A program made the translations under genes and the position numbers. A DNA stretch of 64,000 nucleotides from Asterias amurensis (taxonomy: Eukaryota; Echinodermata; Asteroidea; Forcipulatida; Asteriidae), in contig NC_092656.1 of NCBI RefSeq assembly GCF_032118995.1, forward strand, positions 13,568,261-13,632,260. The letters run 5' to 3'. Below, in pieces: positions 56,901 through 64,000 of this stretch (its first letter is position 1; every line of letters starts with the position of its first letter). The notes beneath the pieces are model-generated. The model searched no databases. It was not told where the DNA came from and saw only the letters and a list, made by a program, of their open reading frames with translations.

Positions 56901-59275
56901 GGCTCTAGCTGAAGTCTTTTATTGTTTGAGTGACAATCTACCTGTTTTCTAAACAACTATTTTTCAGAAAGATGTGTTTCTCACAAGGTTTCATCAACAG
57001 CTCTCCATTGCTCGTTACCAAGTAAGATGGTATTCTAACAATTATTTGGAGCCAGTACCTTTAACTCCAAAGCCCCTTTCTGACCCAACTGCTCAAGCGT
57101 TGCACGATTTTGATTCTGGGTCAATACACGACTATTTAAAGCGTATGGAAATGTCTAACACATGAAGCTGTTAAAGGCAGTGGACACTATTGGTAATTAC
57201 TCAAAATATTTATTATCATAAAACCTTACTTGGTAACGAGTAATGTGGAGAGGTTGATAGTATAAAACATTGTGAGAAACAACTCCCTCTGAAGTGTTGT
57301 AGTTTTCGAGAGAGAAGTAATTTTACACGAATGTGATTTCAAGACCTCAAGTTTAGAATATGATCGGTCTCGAAATCAAGCATGAGGTGAAAACACGCAA
57401 CTTCGTGTGACAAGGGCGTTTTTTCTTTCAATATTATCTCGCAACTTCGACGACCGATTGGGCTCAAATTTTTACAGGTTGGTTATTTTATATGTTATTT
57501 TTTTTCTTTGATGATCAACTTAGCCAAAATGTTCACAGATTAGTTAATTACCAAACGTGTCAAGTGCCTTTAAGGTAACGCAGCTACACCGCGATAACAT
57601 TGATTGAAGTGTAAAGCTGAACTCAGATATACTAATTATGTACTTAATTAGTATATCTGAGTTCAGGCAGTGGACACTGTTGGTAATTACTCAAAAAGAT
57701 TAGTAGCATATACACTTAGAATTACAAAGTAATTTTCCACGCTTTTGATTTCGAGACCACAGAATTAGATTTTGAGGTCTCGAAATCGAGCATCCGAAAT
57801 CATACAACTTCGTGTACAAGGGTGTTTTTACTTTCATTATTATCTCGTAACTTCGGCGACCAAAAAATGAGCGAAATTTTTTACAGTTTTGTTATTTTAT
57901 TCATATGTTGAGATACACAAGGGAGCAGACTGGTCTTTGGGAATACCAGTAGTGTCCATAAACATAAATTGAAGTGAACGACCTTCATGTGGTTGTATTA
58001 CGAACCTTAATTCAATGATAAAACTATGACAAGTGAGAAAACTGGTCTTTAACAACTATAGTGTCCACTGTCTTTAAACTAAATTTTAACAATAATGTCT
58101 TTTTGGTTCAACAGGATTTACCAACCTTTGCCCAACAAGACGAAAGCCTGCTTAAGATCGACCATGACATACCCATCTCGAAAAAAGGTTCTTTGCCTGC
58201 GCAGAAAGCTGTTGTGGATGCCCCCGAAAGAAAAGAACCTGCTGCTAAAACAAATAATGATAACGCTGCCCCCAACGCTGCCCCTAACGCTGCCCCCAAC
58301 GCTGCCCCTAACGCTGCCCCTAACGCTGCCCCTAACGCAGCCCATAACGCTGCCCCTAACGTTCCAGGTAAGCCAAAGCCGGCGAAAAACCCAAGACAAC
58401 TGAAACGAGGAAAGAAGGATCCGAGGTCGTTATGGCAAAGTGAACAGGCCAAACGACGAGCCACTCTTCGTCAAGCATGTGGTCGTCTCGGTTTGGGAAA
58501 TCAAACTATCCAGCAAACCATCAAACAAAGCAAGCGCAGTTTCTGGCCGTTCATCTTCGAAGATCGGTACCGTCTGATCTACACAGACATTTCCAAAGTG
58601 GGATCGACCAACTGGAAGAGCGCTTTCCTCGTTCTCCAAGGGAAGTACAAAAGTGTCGACAATGTTCCGGGGAGGTTTGCGCACGCGCAAAGCCTCCGTA
58701 GACTTAGCTCGCTCCCAGAAGATGACATCCAGCAACGTCTCAATAACTATACAAACTTCATCTTTGTCAGACATCCATTCGCACGAGTACTGTCAGCCTA
58801 CAGGAGCAAGTTCTTGAAACCTAATCCATATTACCATAAACACACGGGAACTCGCATTATCAAGATGTACCGTAAGAATGCAACAAAAGAGGCACTCCAA
58901 ACCGGCAGTGACGTCAGCTTCCACGAGTTCGTACAGTTCATTGGGAACTCCAAAACAATCAACTTCGACGGTCACTGGCAACCTATTTACAAGATGGTTC
59001 TACCCTGCACAGTGCGATTTGACTTCATTGGTAGGCTGGAAACTGGAGAGGAGGATGCTAAATTCATCCTTGAGGAGACCAAAGTCGACCATCTTGTTCA
59101 CTTTAGGACATCAGAACCTAACGTAAGCCATGACGATGCAACCTTCAACCAATTCTACTCGCAGATACCAAGTAACGATTTTTTAAAACTGTACAAAATA
59201 TATAAACCGGATTTCACATTGTTTGGATACGAGGTACCGCAAAGCCTGAAATTGCTTATTAACGTTGCAGTCTAG
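53877..59275 (+). CDS. CHST: Carbohydrate sulfotransferase, copy B (three exons)
   Basis: Paralogue of copy A with identical exon phases (53877-53982, 54867-54952, 58115-59275), 450 residues. The anchor is FSFVLVLYLFGFALMI. The catalytic domain is nearly identical to copy A and keeps ISKVGSTNWKSAF and FVRHPFARVLSAYRSKF. The stalk is much shorter: the Lys-rich part and both 42-residue repeats are reduced to SKKGSLPAQKAVVD, then eight NAAP-type units. The frame is open throughout, so it looks functional. The AATAAA of copy A reads AATCAA here (about 59329), so its polyadenylation site probably differs. Start choice follows the only in-frame ATG before the anchor. Confidence 0.93.
54011..54396 (+). 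mobile_element. MITE family A in intron 1 of copy B
   Basis: TTAA at 54007-54010. Positional counterpart of the copy at 42843. Confidence 0.86.
54867..54952 (+). CDS. Sulfotransferase B exon 2
   Basis: 86 nt encoding FEDEYEPLTERRGAVESISV and PLLNINAQ. The acceptor is TTTTTCAG and the donor GTAATA. Confidence 0.88.
55035..56115. repeat. 22-bp minisatellite, expanded array (unit B)
   Basis: About 49 units of types GATGTTGACATACTTAAAGT, GATTTCGACTTAATGGATGA and GATGTCGACATAATGAAAGT. They are arranged in higher-order blocks of several hundred bp that are themselves repeated (for example near 55320 and 55580). Confidence 0.93.
56747..57060 (-). mobile_element. MITE family A, shortened
   Basis: TTAA lies at 56743-56746 and 57061-57064. 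The central palindrome is replaced by unrelated sequence. Confidence 0.78.
57175..57569 (+). mobile_element. MITE family A, full length
   Basis: TTAA lies at 57171-57174 and 57570-57573. The right part carries a secondary TTCTTTGATGATCAACTTAG insertion or recombinant end. Confidence 0.85.
57665..58073 (+). mobile_element. MITE family A ending 37 nt before exon 3 of copy B
   Basis: A copy with a duplicated right end (GTGTCC near 57955 and again near 58060). TTAA lies at 58074-58077. It is not present before exon 3 of copy A. Confidence 0.8.
58115..59275 (+). CDS. Sulfotransferase B exon 3
   Basis: The acceptor TTCAACAG precedes DLPTFAQQDESLLKIDHDIP. 386 codons then TAG. It retains the full catalytic domain. 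Confidence 0.95.
   Translation, partial: DLPTFAQQDESLLKIDHDIPISKKGSLPAQKAVVDAPERKEPAAKTNNDNAAPNAAPNAAPNAAPNAAPNAAPNAAHNAAPNVPGKPKPAKNPRQLKRGKKDPRSLWQSEQAKRRATLRQACGRLGLGNQTIQQTIKQSKRSFWPFIFEDRYRLIYTDISKVGSTNWKSAFLVLQGKYKSVDNVPGRFAHAQSLRRLSSLPEDDIQQRLNNYTNFIFVRHPFARVLSAYRSKFLKPNPYYHKHTGTRIIKMYRKNATKEALQTGSDVSFHEFVQFIGNSKTINFDGHWQPIYKMVLPCTVRFDFIGRLETGEEDAKFILEETKVDHLVHFRTSEPNVSHDDATFNQFYSQIPSNDFLKLYKIYKPDFTLFGYEVPQSLKLLINVAV
58262..58357 (+). repeat. 12-bp coding minisatellite (NAAP x8)
   Basis: Eight units, one reading NAAH. It is homologous to the 13-unit array of copy A. Confidence 0.95.
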
Positions 59276-59454
59276 AAAATTTGGCAGCAGCAATTTTGAT
59301 ACAAGGTTTATATTATTGTAAAAGGGGAAATCAAATTATAGCCTATAGTTTAAAGAGTAAAATAATAACAACAAAGATGTTATACGAGATGTTGTAGAGC
59401 TCTGGATCCCTCCCAACTCACCTCTGTTTGCAATTATAACAAAAAAACTAAATT

Positions 59455-59595
59455 TGCTAGAAATTACCTCTTTCCCAAAAATTTAGAGGGAGTTGTTTAT
59501 CGCAATGTCTAATACTATCAACAGCTCTCTGTTGCTTGTTACCAAGTAAGTTTTTTATGATAATATATATTTTAAGTAATTACCAACGTGGCCAG
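59455..59595 (-). mobile_element. MITE family A, partial
   Basis: It runs from the AAATTACCTCTTTCCC block to AATTACCAACGTGGCCAGTG. Positional relative of the copy at 49287. The following 59596-60110 contains an open stretch of unknown nature. Confidence 0.7.
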
Positions 59596-60118
59596 TGACG
59601 GGCGGCCACTAATAGCCACATACATAGTCTGGGCGTTTTCCAAACCACGGCCCAGGCTCCATCATCAGTTGTTGAGCAGGATGCCTTTTGCACGGTGTTT
59701 CAAACATCAAGCGAAGCCAACAACCGGAGACGACAGCGAAGTCGAAAAGGCCCCAGTCAACCCAGCAAATGGCAAATTACACTAATGGGAGACTATGTTA
59801 TTCTGATTAACATTTTCAAGTTGATATACAAAGCTGACGACTACTGTTTAAAAGCTATTTTTTATTTTTTTATTAGTGCATGTATTATTTCTTTAGTCAA
59901 CGTAACATTTTCATTATGCTATGCTCATTTCTTATACAGGTGTATATTAATGGAAAGAATCAAATTTTATTATGTTTGCTATAAAGGGTGACTTATAACA
60001 ATAAATAGATTTGTGTAAAAGGTACTAAGGGAAAAACTATATGTTTTGATGTAATTCTTTCGGGAAAAGCAACATTTATTACCGGCTTCATGCACAAACA
60101 GCAGTTAAAATCATTTAA

Positions 60119-60535
60119 AGGATTCGGGTACTTTTTCAAAATGTCCACAGATGTACATTAAACTTAGAGGGTTTGAAGATAATGAGAGTGGAAAGCTTCC
60201 CTTGAAATATTACTAACTAAGGTTGTGTAGTTTTTGAGAAATGAGTAAAAAAAGTCACAAATAGTTTTGGTCTCGTGAGACCAAAACAATTTTAGCATGT
60301 AAAATCTCCTTATATGATATTATACCAAAACCATAGCATAACTGGTTAATACGTTTTTACATGCTAAAACTGAGACGAAAATTATTACTTTTACTCATTT
60401 CTCAAAACTACAGCACCTCAGTAAGTAAAATTTCAAGGGAAGCTTTCTACTATCATAATCTTCAAACTGTGCAAGTTTAATGTTTATCTGTGGACATTGT
60501 GTTTTTTGTTAGGAAAAAGTACATATCAATACCCT
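60119..60535. mobile_element. MITE family C with altered core
   Basis: It starts AGGATTCGGGTACTTTTTC and ends near ACCCTTTAA. About 110 bp of non-family sequence replaces the loop. Confidence 0.83.
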
Positions 60536-61164
60536 TTAACGGTGCTTTCTGTACATATAGTTGTTACGATAAACAAAAGTAAAGGTTTTTATATTGTTGT
60601 TTTAGTAACTTTATTTTTGTACTAGTCATATAAGTAGGATAATAAAGGTGCTTCGCAAAAATGTATCTATATTCAAATTTAATGGTGAGAGGTTTACATT
60701 TTAAAGGTTATTTTTGCAGCAGGCGAAGAAGTTACAAACTTTTAGTTGGATTTTTGGAACAATCAAAGAAACATCTGTCAAAGATAAGTTTAGTAAAACG
60801 TACAAATGAACTTTTGTTTAATTTGATGCCTCTGAAAAATGTTAAACCGCTGTTTTTTCAGAGTTGTTAAAAAGTTAGATTATTAAACTTCTACAAAATT
60901 TAATCTCTACATACCTCGTTCTTTTTTATTTTCCATCCTTTAAATGACAAAATACAATCTTTAACAATTCGTTCAGGAAAAGGTCAAAATTTGCATTATT
61001 TCAGCTAAAAATTGTTTAGTTTGTTGTGAACGGAAAAAATGTACAAAATGTAAAGAAAATGCGAAAATAATGAATAAAATTATTGTGGAGGGTAACAATT
61101 TATTTTCTCGTTTGAGAGAATGACAGAATTGATAAGAAAACAACTTGCTTCTAAGATCACAGAA

Positions 61165-61467
61165 TTTCGTTAAAACTTACTCGGTCTAATGATGATAATA
61201 GAAAACATCCTTTGAAATATTTCTGCCTGAAATGTCATACTTGATGAGAAATAAATGAAACTAATTTACAGTTTTATTAATGTTTTGTTTTTAATCAACG
61301 TCATGCAAAATGTGTAACCGTTTTTTTACTATTTTCTCGTGACCCGGAACTTGATTGATTGATCTCAAACTTCTACCGGTTTGTCATTTTATGATTGATT
61401 ACATAACGTGCTAACACTGTCAGCATCTCTTTTGTTAGCCAAAATAAATTCTGTAATGTTTCTTTAC
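61165..61467 (+). mobile_element. MITE family E
   Basis: Counterpart of the copy at 50205. It ends TGTAATGTTTCTTTA without a following family D element. Confidence 0.65.
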
Positions 61468-61671
61468 TAGCATGTTACCACATCGAGACCTAAAGGCAGC
61501 TAGCCTCCGGCCTGCCATTGGGAAATCTTCTATTTGAAAAGACACTTCCGATAGAAAACTTAGAGGAGTCTAGACGACCGAAAATCTAGATGGCACATGA
61601 CCGAAAGTGCAGCTGCCGGAAATCGGACCAATCAAACACATACGTATCTACATGTATATGGAAAGCTTTAA

Positions 61672-62020
61672 TATTGGTAATTGTCAAACACCAGTATTCT
61701 CACTTGGTGTATCTCAACAAAGGCATAACATAACAAACCTGTGAAAATTTTAGCTCAATTGGTCGTCGAAGTTGCGAGATAATAATGAAAGAAAAAACAC
61801 CATTGTCACAGGTAGTGCCTTCAGATGCTTGATTGTGATCCCTCCAAATCTAATTCTGATGTCTCAAAATCAAATTCGCGGAAAATTACTTCTTTCTTGA
61901 AATCTATGTTACTTCAGAGGGAGCAGTTTCTCGCAATGGTTTATACTAACAGCTCTACATTGCTTGTTACCAAGATAAGTTTTTATGCTAACATATATTT
62001 TGAGTAGTTACCAATAGATA
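61672..62020 (-). mobile_element. MITE family A
   Basis: It has the CACTTGGTGTATCTCAAC block and most of the central palindrome. The ends are eroded. Confidence 0.78.
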
Positions 62021-62360
62021 CCTCGGACCAATCAATCACATGGAAAGCTTACTCACATCAGGTTTATCCAACAAAATAATTGTATCCAATGAAACAATTG
62101 CATCCAATGAAATAGTTGTTGGTGAAACTAGTGCAGATAATGAATGATAACAGTCACATGAACATGCCTGGATGCAAGTCATGGTTTTTTACCAAGACAT
62201 AGAGGGCGCACTCACAGTGTCATGCATTGAACTATAAAAAGGGTTGATCAAAGCCACAGAAACACAGTAGTATTTCCACACAGGGCTTCTGCAAACTACT
62301 TTAAATTTACCATAAAACATAACGATCTCAACTGGTTTATAGGAAATAAACCCTCCTTAA

Positions 62361-62719
62361 AGGCAGTGGACACTATTGGCAGTAACAAAAAATAATTATT
62401 ACCATAAAACCTTAATTGGTAACAAGTAATGGGGAGAGAATGATAGTATTAAAACATTGTGAGGAACAGTTTTTGAGAAAGAAGTAATTTTCCACAAAAT
62501 AATTTGGTTTTGAGACCTCAGAATTAGATTTTGAGGTCTCAAAATCAAGCATCTGAAAGCACACAACTTGTGACAAGGGTTGTTTTTCTTTCATTCTTAT
62601 CTTGCAACTTCGACAACCAATTGAGCTCAAATATTCACAGGTTTGTTATTTTATGCATGTTGATATACACCAAGTGAGAAGATTGGTCTTTGACAATTAC
62701 CAATAGTGTCCAGTTGTCT
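62361..62719 (+). mobile_element. MITE family A, full length
   Basis: TTAA lies at 62357-62360. The right end GTGTCCAGTTGTC abuts the next copy, which is inverted. Confidence 0.85.
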
Positions 62720-62722
62720 TTA

Positions 62723-63078
62723 CTGGGAAGGTACACGTTTGGTAATTGTCAAAGACCAGTCTTCTCACTTAGTGTATCCCAACATAAGCATAAAATAACA
62801 AGCCTGTGAAAATTTGAGCTAAATCAGTCATCAAAGTTGTGAGCAAATGATGAGAGAAAAAACACCCTTGTTGGACGAATTTGTGTGCTTTCAGATAGGA
62901 ATAAAGAAGTCTCATAGTATTTTAGTGAGAAATGACCTCTTTCTCAAAATCTATGCTACTTCAAAGAGAGCCATTTCTCACAATGTTTCATACTATCAAC
63001 AGCTCTCCAATGCTCGTTACCAAGTCAGTTTTTAAGTTAATATTTGTTTTGAGTAATTACCAAACATGTACCTTCCCT
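62723..63078 (-). mobile_element. MITE family A variant with new termini
   Basis: The ends CTGGGAAGGTACACGTTTGG and CCAAACATGTACCTTCCC differ from the family, although the body is typical. TTAA lies at 63079-63082, four bases beyond the neugrin stop codon. Confidence 0.82.
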
Positions 63079-63086
63079 TTAAGTGT

Positions 63087-63942
63087 CTACAAGCGGTACA
63101 AAAACTCCCCATTTTCGTCAAAGAACTCATTTCCCCTTTGAATGATCTTAGGTGGACCAGATTCCTCAGTAACATACATATAGGTCTCTGGCTTCTCCAT
63201 ATCAATGTTCAGTTCCTCCTCCACTTCACTTTCTTGCAACTCAACTTCAGTTCTATATTTCAATCCAAATTTGTTGGTTCCATTAAATGACTTCTTCCCT
63301 CTTGCCCGTGTATCAACGAGAGAATACTTGTCACTGATTGTAAGATTCTTTTTCTCTTCCAGAGTCACATTTTGACTGTATGTTTTTGATCTTGGGTTAT
63401 TCTGGAGTGGGGCTTTCCTCGAGTACGCTCTAGAATGTGCCGGCAAGGCACTCTTGTTGACTGTTTTCTCATCAGTTATTCTCTGTTGCGGTGGGTAAGT
63501 ATCTTTTTCGGCTGACTGAACCTTGGCAGTGTTTTGGTTTGGAGCAAACTGGTTTGAAGACGCTGGTAAAGTGATTCTAGTCTTGCCTCCTTGTTGTCCT
63601 TTTGTAAAAGAAGACTCCAGGGCTCTCTGAGTGCCTGTGAATTTAGTCTTCCTGGTGGCCTTTTCCGGGAGATATCCTGCAAGAAGATTCACCTTCTCAT
63701 TCTGTTTCATCCTAGTCTTCTCTGTTGGTGAAAATTTGCTCTTTAACACCTTGATAACCAAATCCCGGGAAATCCCAAAACTTGTGGCTAATTTCTTTGT
63801 GGTCCACTCTTCACCATTCTCCTGTTTCAGGTAGCGAATCTGCTCAATTGTATCCCAACTTAGGGTACGAGGTTCTGTTGGTGGTTTAAACAAACGTGAC
63901 GTCCGTGCTCTGTCCGCTGCCAGAATCCTTCGTCTTTGATCC
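63087..63942 (-). CDS. NGRN: Neugrin, last exon (5' part outside window)
   Basis: Neugrin is a mitochondrial protein in vertebrates, needed for 16S rRNA handling (family knowledge). This exon encodes about 285 residues. A basic start (DQRRRILAADRARTSRLF) precedes the conserved TLSWDTIEQIRYL and DLVIKVLKSKFSPT helical core. A long low-conservation middle follows, then the diagnostic C-terminus IIQRGNEFFDENGEFLYRL before the stop. In human neugrin the end is QRGREFFDSNGNFLYRI. The chosen 5' limit is an acceptor (AAATGACAG) at 63943. An ATG at 63968 is in frame, but a stop codon lies two codons before it, and the basic segment normally continues from an upstream exon. No other gene lies between it and unit B. 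Confidence 0.9.
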
Positions 63943-64000
63943 CTGTCATTTATAGGAAGGGTGAACATTGGTTACAACTTACAAAGTATATTTTCTGAAA

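Larger units (their letters stand above)
53143..61624. repeat. Segmental duplication unit B
   Basis: Paralogue of 41614-50930 in the same orientation, separated from it by a 2.2-kb spacer. It lacks MITE F, the 3' family A copies and most of 48125-49520. It gains a long minisatellite, a family A pair before exon 3, and 59580-60540 material. Confidence 0.85.

Noticed and set aside
58061..58114. ATG-started extension (MSTVFKLNF..) in front of sulfotransferase B exon 3
   Set aside because: It lies in MITE A and intron sequence before a good acceptor. Copy A has no equivalent, and exons 1-2 supply the N-terminus.
59588..59991. Overlapping ORFs (MASDGRPLIATYIV.. and MFQTSSEANN..)
   Set aside because: No family resemblance, no splice context, and absent from duplication unit A. 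Possibly a fragment of an unidentified element.
63943..63968. ATG at 63968 as the neugrin start
   Set aside because: A stop codon lies two codons before it, and an acceptor-like AAATGACAG follows. The protein family needs an upstream N-terminal region, so this is more likely intron.

Overview
The window is animal nuclear DNA. It has spliced genes with GT-AG introns, short exons in long AT-rich introns, tRNA-derived SINEs, a LINE fragment, and dozens of foldback MITEs. The proteins (GH20 beta-hexosaminidase, a chondroitin/HNK-1-type carbohydrate sulfotransferase, neugrin) and the MITE families point to a marine deuterostome, most likely an echinoderm such as a sea star. That placement is inference from memory and was not checked. 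All splice sites were read by eye and tested only for GT/AG, reading-frame continuity and protein family fit.

Layout. (1) 1-6.2 kb: repeats, including a LINE reverse-transcriptase tail interrupted by a TIR element. (2) 6.2-27.8 kb, minus strand: a complete lysosomal beta-hexosaminidase gene of 12 exon positions (555 codons plus stop). Position 9 exists as five tandem, phase-identical alternative exons (12370-15962). They differ mainly in the loop after the PWYL motif, which in human hexosaminidases helps set substrate specificity. An extra signal-peptide first exon with the same splice phase lies at 34249-34454. (3) 28-38 kb: repeat-dense. It holds a dead Tc1/mariner element, two foldback elements with arms of 42-bp tandem repeats, and a GACGTC-rich element between them. 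(4) 38-41 kb: no gene recognised. (5) 41.6-61.6 kb, plus strand: a segmental tandem duplication of about 9 kb. Each copy carries a three-exon type II membrane sulfotransferase gene. The copies differ strongly in the Golgi-stalk region (603 versus 450 residues) and in the size of an intronic 22-bp minisatellite. (6) 63.1-64 kb, minus strand: the last exon of a neugrin (NGRN) gene that runs off the window.

Hexosaminidase removes terminal hexosamines, including from sulfated glycosaminoglycan fragments, while the sulfotransferases add sulfate to such glycans. Their proximity is suggestive, but animal gene neighbours need not be functionally linked. At least six MITE families (A-F below) end in TTAA-A(G)... 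and ...CT-TTAA. One of them shows an exact empty site in the paralogous duplication. Several hexosaminidase introns begin with such an element 13-39 nt after the splice donor.
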